From Deltaproteobacteria bacterium (lineage in GTDB: Bacteria > Desulfobacterota > Syntrophobacteria > Syntrophobacterales > Syntrophobacteraceae), in the NCBI GenBank assembly GCA_012517315.1, contig JAAYVE010000059.1:248001-312000 (forward strand): 64,000 nucleotides of DNA, in the 5' to 3' direction. Position 1 is the stretch's first letter; every line of letters starts with the position of its first letter. The notes under the pieces were generated by a model that worked only from the letters and a program-made list of their open reading frames with translations, made no database searches and was not told the origin of the DNA. Positions 56,191-64,000 of this stretch are shown here, piece after piece. A program made the position numbers and the translations under genes.

Positions 56191-57177
56191 TTGAAAACGA
56201 ATCACCACCACATCTCATTGCCGGTGCTGGATTCTGTTTCACATGTTGAAGCTCTGAGCCGGTTTGTATGCCTCCATCGAGAGCAGGTCCGGGCTGCTGT
56301 GGAAGACTGGGGCCATCTCATGGGAAAGGTGCCGGGCTGGAAACACCCGTGTCATTTCTCCGATGATACGGAAGAAACCGCCCGTTGGATTTTCCTCCTG
56401 GATGTGTTGAACCACTGCTTCTGGGCGGGAAGGGGAGAAGAATTGTGGAGAATCCGATACCGGGGGGAGGAGTACTCAGGATACTGGGGACTGGCGGCCG
56501 CTCTCAAAAGGGCCCTCGAGAGGGGGTATCCTCTGACCGATGCGGCATTCCTGTCCCGGATGACGATGAGGGAACTGGAGAGCATCCTTGCAGGCACGGG
56601 GACCATCCCCCTCCTCGAGGCCAGGCTGGCCAACGTGCGCGAAGCGGGACGCATTCTCATCGCCCGGTGGCGGGGAGACATCGTGCATCTTATCGAGCAG
56701 GCGCAGGAAAGTGCCGTCCAGCTTGTATGGCATGTGGTGGAATCGTTTCCGAGCTTTCGTGACGAAGCGCAATACAAAGGCGGGCGCATCTTCTTTTGGA
56801 AGCGGGCACAGATCTTCGCCGCGGATCTCTCCGCGGCTTACGGCGGCGAAGGTCTCGGGTGCTTTCACGATCTTCGTCGCTTGACGGCGTTCGCGGATTA
56901 CAAACTGCCTCAGGTTCTCAGGCAACTGGGCATCCTTTGCTATGCCCCTTGCCTCGCGGCCAAGGTCGATGGACTGGAGGAGCTGAAGCCGGGAAGCGAA
57001 GAGGAAGTGGAAATCAGAGCGCTCACAATTCTAGCGGTGGAAGAGTGCAGGAAGGCCTTCATCGGGTTGGGATCACCAGTCACCAGCACACAGGTGGACA
57101 GCTGGCTGTGGCATCTTGGCCAGCACGAGCGCTTCAGACAAAAGCCGTACCACCGATCCCGCACCATTTTTTATTAA
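56191..57177 (+). CDS. Queuosine-nucleotide N-glycosylase, Qng1/DUF2419 family
   Basis: 328-aa member of the queuosine-salvage family (DUF2419), which releases queuine from queuosine-5'-phosphate in characterised members. The pattern WIFLLDVLNHCFWAGRGEEL, RYRGEEYSGYWGLAAALKRA, KRAQIFAADLSAAY, RLTAFADYKLPQVLRQLG and EEEVEIRALTILAVEECR matches it, including the conserved Asp/Lys residues. The start is a TTG after GGGGGAGGAGG; an upstream TTG is weaker. No membrane or signal features. The window also contains tgt and the end of queA. Confidence 0.85.
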   Translation: MKTNHHHISLPVLDSVSHVEALSRFVCLHREQVRAAVEDWGHLMGKVPGWKHPCHFSDDTEETARWIFLLDVLNHCFWAGRGEELWRIRYRGEEYSGYWGLAAALKRALERGYPLTDAAFLSRMTMRELESILAGTGTIPLLEARLANVREAGRILIARWRGDIVHLIEQAQESAVQLVWHVVESFPSFRDEAQYKGGRIFFWKRAQIFAADLSAAYGGEGLGCFHDLRRLTAFADYKLPQVLRQLGILCYAPCLAAKVDGLEELKPGSEEEVEIRALTILAVEECRKAFIGLGSPVTSTQVDSWLWHLGQHERFRQKPYHRSRTIFY

Positions 57178-57341
57178 TGCTCCCCGACGCAAATTGCGAT
57201 TAGTGGAATGATGTCAAGCAGGGGGATGGGGTCTCCATTCATGCCGATTTCCGGGCAGATTGATGCCCACTGCCGGAAGATGTTTTGTCGAGGCACACGC
57301 ATCAACACGTTCCATGAAAAAACCTATAGGATCATGCAGCC

Positions 57342-58502
57342 ATGTCCGAATTGACCCGTGAACAGGTTCTCATGGCAACCATCGCCGGCAAGGGCCCTCC
57401 GTATCTTCGGGGTGTAGACCTTTCTGCCCTGGATCTGTCGAGGGCGGGGTGGCTGGTGAAGGCGGACCTGCGCCAGGCAAATCTCACCAGCTCGAACCTC
57501 GCCCGGGTCAACCTCAGTGGGGCCCTGCTGGAGAAGGCCAACATGCACTCCTGCAACCTGGCGGGCGCAGACCTCCAACATGCAGACATGAGGGAAGTGA
57601 AGCTGGACGTCGCGAATCTGAGGCTCGCAAATCTCGCTGGGGCCGTTCTCAAGGGAGCGAGCCTCGTGGGGACCAACCTGGTGAAGGTGAACCTGGAGTG
57701 TGCCGACCTCGAGAAGGCGGACCTCGAGGGAGCGAATCTCTCGGGGGCCAACCTGAAAAACGCCAAACTGAACTTAGCCAATCTCAAGATGGCTAATTTC
57801 AGCGGCGCCGATCTGGCTGGAGCGAGTTTATTGGGAACGGATCTGGATTTGGCGCGCAACTTGAGCCAGCTGCCGGTTCCGGCGCACGGATTTGCGGGCG
57901 CCATCCGGTCCATCCAACTCACCGACCTGATCCAGCTCGTTTGCCTCGCCAACTCCACGCTTCTCATCCGGGTGGAATCCTCCCTGGGGACCGGTATGAT
58001 CCACGTGAAAGGGGGGCGCGTCTGCCATGCCGAGCAAGGTGATATCCACGGGGAAAGGGCCCTCATGGAAATGCTTCAGTGGAACAACGGGCGCTTCGAA
58101 ACATTCCCCCTGTCGTTGGAAGGGCAGGCGTCCATTCACAAACCTTTGGAACACCTCCTGCTGGAGTCCATGAGGCGTAAAGACGAAAAGCTCTCGGAGG
58201 AAAACAGGCAGTGCCATTCGGACCTGCTCAAGCAGATCCGAAGCCACACGCCCATCCCCGCGTACCCGTCCAAAGATCTCGTGAAAATGATATCCGGGCG
58301 TGGGAGGAATCTGAGTGCGAACACGGAGTTACAGATCAGCGATGCGTTCGACTCCGACGAATCGGGGAACATCCTGTGCTCCATTGTGGGAGAGGACGGC
58401 ATTTTCATTGCTCCCCTGAGCCACCTCACCATCAAGGAAGACCATCCCCTTTTCCAACAGGTGGCGGCTTATCAAGGTGTGCACGGAACCTGCCATGGCT
58501 GA
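57342..58502 (+). CDS. Pentapeptide-repeat protein with C-terminal PATAN/DUF4388 domain
   Basis: 386 aa. Residues about 23-165 are some two dozen A(D/N)LXX pentapeptide units (for example ANLSGANLKNAKLNLANLKM), which fold into a right-handed beta-helix. Residues about 187-265 form a DUF4388 (PATAN) domain (LTDLIQLVCLANSTLLIRVE, FETFPLSLEG) known from response-regulator relatives, and the rest is unassigned. Roadblock, MglA, CheW-like and kinase-like genes follow, so it is probably part of a signalling module. The ATG has no strong RBS. Confidence 0.8.
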   Translation: MSELTREQVLMATIAGKGPPYLRGVDLSALDLSRAGWLVKADLRQANLTSSNLARVNLSGALLEKANMHSCNLAGADLQHADMREVKLDVANLRLANLAGAVLKGASLVGTNLVKVNLECADLEKADLEGANLSGANLKNAKLNLANLKMANFSGADLAGASLLGTDLDLARNLSQLPVPAHGFAGAIRSIQLTDLIQLVCLANSTLLIRVESSLGTGMIHVKGGRVCHAEQGDIHGERALMEMLQWNNGRFETFPLSLEGQASIHKPLEHLLLESMRRKDEKLSEENRQCHSDLLKQIRSHTPIPAYPSKDLVKMISGRGRNLSANTELQISDAFDSDESGNILCSIVGEDGIFIAPLSHLTIKEDHPLFQQVAAYQGVHGTCHG

Positions 58503-58718
58503 CTGTGAACATCTGCAGGGGATCTTTCTCGCCCGGTGTCTCACGGAAACGCCATGGAAGGGATTTTCCCTTGCTGTGACAGGGTCGGCTTTCTTCCAGA
58601 AGATCAACTCAAGGGAGTGCCTCGTCGTCGTTTTCTGGGCCACGCCCGGATTTACCGAAGAGAATGGGCCGTAAGACCGGCGTCCGGCTTTTAATGAAGG
58701 AAAGGGTTGCACGTTGAA

Positions 58719-59135
58719 ATGAACACGATCCTGGATGCAAGCTACATGGGCAATCTGGCCACAGTCATCGACAAGGAGCTCCTGGATGCGGGAGCGGAGC
58801 ACGTGATCATCGTCGATGTGACCGGAAACCTCATCATGGAGCGAGGGAACCTGCACATGAAGGACATTTCCTCCCTCGCGGTCCTGTCTGCCGCCAACTT
58901 TGCAGCCACTGCAGAGATCGCAAAGCTCATCGGTGAAGAGGACTTCACACTGCTCTTTCACAAGGGGGACAGGAGAAGCATCCATTTCAGCCGATTCGGC
59001 AAGGAGTACATCATCATTACACTTTTCGATGACAATGTGTCTCTGGGGTTGATCCGGTTGAAATCCGGGAGAGCGATTGAGGAGTTGTCATCCATACTTT
59101 ACGGGAATGAAGGAAGACAACGGTGGCCTTTATAG
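58719..59135 (+). CDS. Roadblock/LC7 domain protein (MglB-like)
   Basis: 138-aa small GTPase-regulating protein. The LC7 fold appears as ELLDAGAEHVIIVDVTGNLI, ...AANFAATAEIAKLI and RRSIHFSRFGKEYIIITLF. MglB-type roadblock proteins are GTPase-activating partners of MglA, and an MglA gene overlaps its end by 13 bp, so the pair is probably translated together. A TTG four codons upstream has a better-placed Shine-Dalgarno and could be the true start. Confidence 0.85.
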   Translation: MNTILDASYMGNLATVIDKELLDAGAEHVIIVDVTGNLIMERGNLHMKDISSLAVLSAANFAATAEIAKLIGEEDFTLLFHKGDRRSIHFSRFGKEYIIITLFDDNVSLGLIRLKSGRAIEELSSILYGNEGRQRWPL

Positions 59136-59743
59136 ATCTGAGCAGGAATGAAATACAGGCGAAACTCGTTTATTACGGGACCGGACGTGGTGGTAAGACC
59201 ACGAATCTCCTCTACATTCACGAGTCCATGTCCAAACAGGTCTGCGGGAAAATGGTCACCATCGACACAAAGGGTGACCGTACTCTCTTTTTCGATTTCT
59301 TACCCCTGAGCGTTGGAAAGATCATGGATTTGAGCATCCGGATTCAGGTTTACACCGTGCCGGGCCAGGTCATGTATAACACCACGAGGAAGCTCGTATT
59401 GAGGGGAGTGGACGGAGTGGCCTTCGTGGCGGATTCGCTGAGAGTTCAGAGACAGAGAAACATCGAGAGCCTGGAGAACTTGGCTGAAAATCTTCAGGGA
59501 GAGGGTCTCGACATCAGGGAGATCCCCCTGGTGCTCCAGTACAACAAGAGGGACCTCATCGAATCCAATATTCCCCTCCTAACCATTGAAGAAATGCAGG
59601 AAGACCTCAACAAGAACCTGGGTGTTCCCTATTTCGAGGCCAGTGCAGTGAAGGGATTCGGTGTTTATGAAACACTGAGGGAGATCAGCAAGAGAACCAT
59701 CAAGAACGTGATCCAGAAGGTGGGCGGGCAGCTGGAGAGGTGA
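59123..59743 (+). CDS. mglA: MglA-like Ras-family GTPase
   Basis: 206 aa. The P-loop reads YYGTGRGGKTTN, the PM3/switch-2 region VPGQVMYNTTRKLVLRGVDG, and the guanine-specificity motif QYNKRDL; these are characteristic of the MglA family that sets cell polarity in myxobacteria. The G-box Gly that is Gly21-like (Gly-Thr) is conserved. GTG start overlaps the roadblock gene by 13 bp. A CheW-domain protein follows directly, which would tie GTPase state to a chemosensory or kinase complex. Confidence 0.94.
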   Translation: MAFIDLSRNEIQAKLVYYGTGRGGKTTNLLYIHESMSKQVCGKMVTIDTKGDRTLFFDFLPLSVGKIMDLSIRIQVYTVPGQVMYNTTRKLVLRGVDGVAFVADSLRVQRQRNIESLENLAENLQGEGLDIREIPLVLQYNKRDLIESNIPLLTIEEMQEDLNKNLGVPYFEASAVKGFGVYETLREISKRTIKNVIQKVGGQLER

Positions 59744-59784
59744 CGAGAGGGTCCGTTGTGACGCCGAAGGGGCCTGGAGACTCC

Positions 59785-61791
59785 ATGCTCTCCTCTGTGG
59801 AGTACCAGGCTGTTCACAACCCGCAGGCCCAAACGCCCCACCGGAAGGTCGAGGAGTCCGGCACTATTGAAAAGAGGAAACCTCCCATGATTACGAACAA
59901 AGATGATGAGCAGAAACGCCAGGGACTGGGTTTGGACGTCGAGGCGTTCGAGATGCAGATCGACAAGGAAATCGACAGCTTGTTTGTTCCCGGCGACTCC
60001 CGGCAAGATGTCGAGGAGACATCGGGCGCAGTCCACGTGGTCGACGACGTGGACATTCAAGTGGTGGAGGCGCCGGGTCCCTCGGCGGAGACCGAGGGGA
60101 CACCCAAAACAGCCATAGAAAAGCCCGAAACGCCTGGCGTCGCCATCAATGTCGAGGCGTTCGAGATGCAGATCGACAAGGAAATCGACAGCTTGTTCGT
60201 TCCTTTCGAGAGTGAGCCCCAGGCGGTGCCTGACTTCTCCCCCTTGAACTCGCCTGCGACTGTGAAAAAGGATGGTCTCGCCTCGAGCGAACCCAAACCT
60301 GGTGGAAAAGAGAAGAAGTCTGAAGAACCGTTTGGAAAGCTTGAAATGGAAGCATTTCCAGACCCTGTGGTGCCGGAGAAAGGTCCATCAAAAGAGTCTC
60401 CTAAAAAAGGGGCTTCTTCAGTCCTTGGTGGGGAACCCACGACATCCGCCGGTGCAGAACCGCGGTCGTCTGAACTGCCCATGTTGGTAGAGGCCTTTAA
60501 CATCGCCTATCTCAGCCTGGACTGGGAGTTCACCGTGGAAAACGTCTCCAAGTTACGGGCTGCCTTGGAGAAGCTGAGGGTTGACTGCGAAAAGACACGG
60601 GAAACCCAGTTCTTGTTCAAGCTCTTGAGATCGCTTCTGCATCGTCTCAAAACCAACACCGATTCCGTGCAGCCCGAATTAATTGAAATCATGAGAGATG
60701 CGCAGGAATCCCTCAAGACGCTCCTCCTTTCGAATAATGAAATGGGAACCGCAGAGCGGGAAAAGCTCAGGAGTCTGGTGAGCCGTTACAGGAAACTGAG
60801 AGACAGCTTCGGGGAACAGAAGGGAAGAGGTCAGGAGGCAGTCCGGATCCCGCGGGTTTCTCCTTTTGAATCCTTGAGGAACAAAGGTTGTCCCGACTGG
60901 TCTTCCATGAACGCGGACGGATGGGTGTGCTGGCTCGAATCTGTTCCTCAACTGAACGGCGAATTGATGCGAGTTCTTGCAGGGGAGGAACGGACCGTTC
61001 GTGAAATCGCCTCAAGTCTTTCAAAAACCGGAGCAATGACGAACCTGAATCACCGCCTGGAGGAACTCTCCTCCATCCTGGCAGACTGCGTCTCCTTCTT
61101 CAGGGAGAAGCAGGCCGAATGGGAGGAAGGCATCCGGTGGCTGAAGGACCATCGACAAGGGATCTTGCAAGAAGGTGGGGATAAGCGAGCGGGCTACATC
61201 AGTGTTCAGGAGAGCCCAGATGGGAAGGATGCCGTCAAAGCTGAATGGACGGCACCGGATCGGGAAGCGGATGAAGCGCTGGTCACCAAGCAAGAGCAGG
61301 TCTTTTTCTTTAGCGTCGGTGGAAAGGCGTTTGCGATTCCTGCCAAGCATGTGGTGAAGATTGACAAAATCAGATCCAAAAAGCTCGAGAAAATACTGGC
61401 CAAAGGTTTCGCGACCCTCAAGGAGTTGAAGTCCTTCTACAGAAGCATTCGCTCAGGTCTGCTGGGTGCGTGGCACGGGTTGCCATCGGAGGTTCTCAGC
61501 AGCTACCGTTTTTTGACCGTGCCGCCACAGGCCATGGGAGTCGGCGAGCAGCCGTCCAATTCCACGGGCATCATGCTGGTGAGTACGGGAAAAGGCCACG
61601 GAGCCATCGTCGTGGATTCTCCCGCAGTTGTTCTGCACAATGATATGCCCATCCAGGTGAAGAGAGGCGGAGTCGGTCCGGTCTTGGGGACCATCGACAG
61701 GGATGTCGATGCCCCTGTGGAGGTTATCGACGTAGACGCTCTTCTTCGAGATCTGCATCAGGACGGAAACGATCCTCCTTTCGGAGAGTGA
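59785..61791 (+). CDS. CheW-domain protein with duplicated N-terminal motif
   Basis: 668 aa. The C-terminus (about 510-640) is CheW-like: EQVFFFSVGGKAFAIPAKHV, GHGAIVVDSPAVVL and VEVIDVDALLRDL. A central helical region (about 235-340) follows a disordered, Pro/Glu/Lys-rich N-terminus. That part contains a motif VEAFEMQIDKEIDSLFVP twice, probably a docking sequence. The reading frame also includes a GTG overlapping the mglA stop (59740) and an ATG at 59887 with AGAGGAAA; the start used here has GGAG five bases upstream and is uncertain. Confidence 0.68.
   Translation: MLSSVEYQAVHNPQAQTPHRKVEESGTIEKRKPPMITNKDDEQKRQGLGLDVEAFEMQIDKEIDSLFVPGDSRQDVEETSGAVHVVDDVDIQVVEAPGPSAETEGTPKTAIEKPETPGVAINVEAFEMQIDKEIDSLFVPFESEPQAVPDFSPLNSPATVKKDGLASSEPKPGGKEKKSEEPFGKLEMEAFPDPVVPEKGPSKESPKKGASSVLGGEPTTSAGAEPRSSELPMLVEAFNIAYLSLDWEFTVENVSKLRAALEKLRVDCEKTRETQFLFKLLRSLLHRLKTNTDSVQPELIEIMRDAQESLKTLLLSNNEMGTAEREKLRSLVSRYRKLRDSFGEQKGRGQEAVRIPRVSPFESLRNKGCPDWSSMNADGWVCWLESVPQLNGELMRVLAGEERTVREIASSLSKTGAMTNLNHRLEELSSILADCVSFFREKQAEWEEGIRWLKDHRQGILQEGGDKRAGYISVQESPDGKDAVKAEWTAPDREADEALVTKQEQVFFFSVGGKAFAIPAKHVVKIDKIRSKKLEKILAKGFATLKELKSFYRSIRSGLLGAWHGLPSEVLSSYRFLTVPPQAMGVGEQPSNSTGIMLVSTGKGHGAIVVDSPAVVLHNDMPIQVKRGGVGPVLGTIDRDVDAPVEVIDVDALLRDLHQDGNDPPFGE
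59938..60203 (+). repeat. Duplicated 53-nt coding repeat
   Basis: Segments 59938-59990 and 60151-60203 differ at one base in 53 (T/C at a synonymous site) and encode the same 17-18 residues. The 160 bp between are unrelated. Confidence 0.8.
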
Positions 61792-61899
61792 TCGATCCGA
61801 TTCGGTCTGATTGCCGGATGACAGCATCAAAAGGCAACCAGGGTCGACGGAAAGGGAGTCTTCAACAAAAGGTACGGTCATTAGGAGCTTCAGGAGACA

Positions 61900-63558
61900 G
61901 TGGTCCGCGGCAGTGAAGGGATAATGGCGTCTGGTGGGGTTTCCAAAACGGTCATGAGCCGCTTGGAGGAGGCACGCCTCTACCATGAACAGGGTCTCGG
62001 CGAGGGTGCCGTAGAGATCATCACGGGCATCTTGAACGAACTCGGCCAGATGGACTTGCCGGAAACGGAAAGGCGAGACCTCTCCACCCTCGTGGAGAAA
62101 GAACTGGCGAAAATCACAGGAAGCTGTGGCGCAATAGCATCTTCCGACGCAGAAACTCAGGACCTGCATGGAACGACGACGGTTGATCCATCGGAGTCCT
62201 ACCAGTATGCTCTGGCTCTCATGGATGGCCAATTCTGGCAGGATGCCATTCGGGAATTCAAGAAGGCGGCTGTTGTCGGAAACCAGATGCTGGAGTGCTG
62301 GGAATTGGCTGGGGACTGTGCCGGAAAGCTGGAGCGCTGGGAAGAGGCCATCAGCTACTACGAAGTGGTCTACACTCAGCCCAGCGTTTCCGAGGACCTG
62401 AAGCGCCAAATTCTTGGAAAGATCACCAAATGCACCCAGGCACTGAGAAAGAGAGAAGCCAAGCCTCTCGCCCCATCCAACCCGGATGTGTCCAACAGGG
62501 TCGGCGAGTCTAAAGAGGTCGGCGAACCCCAAGGCGACGCTGGGCAGTACTTCATTTCGTCTGTCACTGCCTTCGATCAGTCTCCAGTCGGCCGACTCAT
62601 CGGGGAGCAGATTGCATCGAGACCCTCAGAAAATGGGGAATATTTCCGCGGTGAGCAACTCTTTTACCGTGTGTCAAATGTGCTCCATGTGGGAATTTCC
62701 TCCGTGGTGGTTGAACTGGAGGAAGAGGGCAGTGCAAGGCGTTATGCGGGGCAGTTGCTCAATTCTCCTTTCGGCGAGGCCGCTCCAGCGGAGGCGCTCG
62801 CCAGATGGGCCTACACCCAAAGCCTGATCGATTCCCGCTATTTGGTGACCGTTCATGATGTGGCGCTGGTGGAAGGTCAAGTCTGTTTTGTGAGGGAGCA
62901 CCTTCCGCTGGCTCTGGGGGACATGATGGGGGGTGGGGAGGCGATGCCGGTGCCCCTTGCCAATTACCTGGCTTATCAAATGCTCATCGCTCTTGGGGAC
63001 CTCCATCTTCACATGGGCCAGGACGAGCGGATCCGGCGCATCTTTCATCTCGATCTGAGGCCATCAAGGGTACTGCTGTCCAACGAGAGGCCAAGACTGA
63101 AAATCAACAACGGCGGGCTCTGGCGCACCCTGGAAGAATCCAACCCAAAGGCACTGGCCATTCACCGACTTCCTCTTCCATTCCTGGCATACCGGGCACC
63201 GGAGCAGTTTCGCCCGTATCTGGCACGCCGCAAGCCGCCAGTCTTTACAGACATCTACCTTTTCGGCACCATTTTCTACGAGATGCTCACAGGGGTGCCT
63301 GCCTTCAAGGCGTCGTCGTTCGAAGAATATGAAATTCAGCATTGTGAGCAGTATCCCAACCCGCCCAAGGTCTGGCGGCGGGATATCCCCGAGGAAGTGA
63401 ACGATCTCGTAATGAAATGCCTGGAAATCGATCCGTTCAAGCGGTGGCGCAGCACCACCGAATTGGCTCTGATACTGGAAAAGACCTTCACCAGTTCCTA
63501 CAATCCCGCAAAAGATGGTTCCTACGCCCAGTTTCTCAAGAACTGCAACCAAGTGTGA
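61900..63558 (+). CDS. TPR and serine/threonine pseudokinase-like protein
   Basis: 552 aa. Helical repeat region about residues 95-200 (YQYALALMDGQFWQDAIREF and WEEAISYYEVVYTQ) is followed by a kinase fold from about 245. The catalytic loop reads HLDLRPSRVLLS (HRDLKPxN in active kinases, Asp kept), but the DFG position is NNG and no ATP-binding Lys is evident in the N-lobe (RRYAGQLL). The YRAPEQF, IYLFGTIFYEMLTG and DPFKRW signatures of the C-lobe are well kept. Probably inactive and used as a scaffold. GTG at 61900 or ATG at 61924. Confidence 0.75.
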   Translation: MVRGSEGIMASGGVSKTVMSRLEEARLYHEQGLGEGAVEIITGILNELGQMDLPETERRDLSTLVEKELAKITGSCGAIASSDAETQDLHGTTTVDPSESYQYALALMDGQFWQDAIREFKKAAVVGNQMLECWELAGDCAGKLERWEEAISYYEVVYTQPSVSEDLKRQILGKITKCTQALRKREAKPLAPSNPDVSNRVGESKEVGEPQGDAGQYFISSVTAFDQSPVGRLIGEQIASRPSENGEYFRGEQLFYRVSNVLHVGISSVVVELEEEGSARRYAGQLLNSPFGEAAPAEALARWAYTQSLIDSRYLVTVHDVALVEGQVCFVREHLPLALGDMMGGGEAMPVPLANYLAYQMLIALGDLHLHMGQDERIRRIFHLDLRPSRVLLSNERPRLKINNGGLWRTLEESNPKALAIHRLPLPFLAYRAPEQFRPYLARRKPPVFTDIYLFGTIFYEMLTGVPAFKASSFEEYEIQHCEQYPNPPKVWRRDIPEEVNDLVMKCLEIDPFKRWRSTTELALILEKTFTSSYNPAKDGSYAQFLKNCNQV

Positions 63559-63809
63559 CCTGCACCGCTTCCACGTTTCACCTCTGCTTTTCCAATCCAT
63601 CCTTTTGATTCCATGCGGCGCAGACCCTGTCTGGAAGGATGAAGCGGTTTTGAAAAGGTTCGCCCCCGGTCGGGGGCCCCGCACCGTTTTTTGGCTGGTC
63701 TTCGGAGTGCTTGCATTCTACGTGTCGGACTATCTATAATGAATCTGCCCAACACATTCGTGTTCAAGCCCGTTCTAGGATCTTCAGCAGAGAATAAAGG
63801 GAGGACGCC

Positions 63810-64000
63810 ATGCAGTTTCTTGCCATATTCAGCTACGCTCCGGAGGATCGTGACCAGGTGATCGAAAGAGGGATGAAAAGCCTGGAAAAGAGTGTCGGCG
63901 TGGAAATCAAAGGGGAATGGTTCGACATTTCAGGTCACCGGGTGTTTCGCTTGTTCGAGGCTGAAGATGAGATCCATCTCGCCTCTTCTGTTTTCAATTG
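63810..64000 (+). CDS. DUF3303-like small protein (partial)
   Basis: Starts ATG with GGGAGGA upstream and runs off the window end. The 63 visible residues (MQFLAIFSYAPEDRDQVIER..., then GVEIKGEWFDISGHRVFRL) match the DUF3303 pattern of small alpha-beta proteins of unknown function. The 3' end is outside. Confidence 0.6.
   Translation, partial: MQFLAIFSYAPEDRDQVIERGMKSLEKSVGVEIKGEWFDISGHRVFRLFEAEDEIHLASSVFN

Noticed and set aside
63660-63692. GC-rich hairpin followed by a T-run after the pseudokinase gene
   Set aside because: The stem is only six base pairs and the T-run is offset by about nine bases, so I do not call it a terminator.

Overview
The window (about 60% GC) looks like a chromosomal segment of a strictly anaerobic deltaproteobacterium (Desulfobacterota), most likely a sulfate reducer or syntroph of the Syntrophobacteraceae type. 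The basis is a selenoprotein-rich HdrA/Mvh hydrogenase operon, UbiA/UbiD quinone genes, an MglA/roadblock module, many delta-type conserved proteins and a complete branched-chain amino-acid ABC transporter. The taxonomic guess is inference from gene content. I see no prophage, insertion sequence, CRISPR array, rRNA or tRNA.

Layout. 1-6 kb: tail of queA and tgt (queuosine), a secreted parvulin isomerase, a DUF4301 protein and a NifA-like sigma-54 activator. 6-13 kb: nitrogen module nadE-glnB-glnD-glnA, with a textbook sigma-54 promoter in front of glnA. 13-19 kb: a DUF6125-like protein, a cupin, and (minus strand) a catalytically dead, ImuB-like Y-family polymerase plus DnaE2. 19-21.4 kb (minus): biotin ECF transporter bioY-bioM-bioN behind a BirA-like operator. 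21.6-27 kb: a secreted FG-GAP protein, a large porin and a J-domain protein. 27-30 kb (minus): UbiA prenyltransferase and UbiD decarboxylase. 30-36 kb: RlmD, a PBP1B-type penicillin-binding protein, a TPR lipoprotein, an AI-2E family permease and a PGPGW protein. 36-38.3 kb (minus): leuA behind a leucine attenuator (leader peptide plus terminator) and an unrecognised 46-aa membrane ORF. 38.5-40.6 kb: CCA nucleotidyltransferase and a CBS-ACT protein.

41-49.3 kb is the most striking region: a hydrogenase maturation protease, HdrA, MvhD, an FrhB-like flavoprotein, MvhG and MvhA. Three of these genes (hdrA, mvhD, mvhA) contain an in-frame TGA exactly where a redox-active Cys/Sec is expected, each followed by a SECIS-like hairpin. 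A conventional gene caller would break all three. The result would be a [NiFeSe]-hydrogenase-HdrA flavin-bifurcating complex without HdrB/HdrC. The hdrA reading frame is also open upstream into a helix-turn-helix module.

49.4-57.2 kb: a PlsC-type acyltransferase and GNAT protein, then livF-livG-livM-livH-livK (minus; livG carries an in-frame TAA), then a Qng1/DUF2419 queuosine-salvage enzyme. 57.3-63.6 kb: a signalling operon with a pentapeptide-PATAN protein, a roadblock/MglB-like protein, an MglA GTPase, a CheW-domain protein with a duplicated motif and a TPR-pseudokinase. The window ends inside a DUF3303-like small protein.
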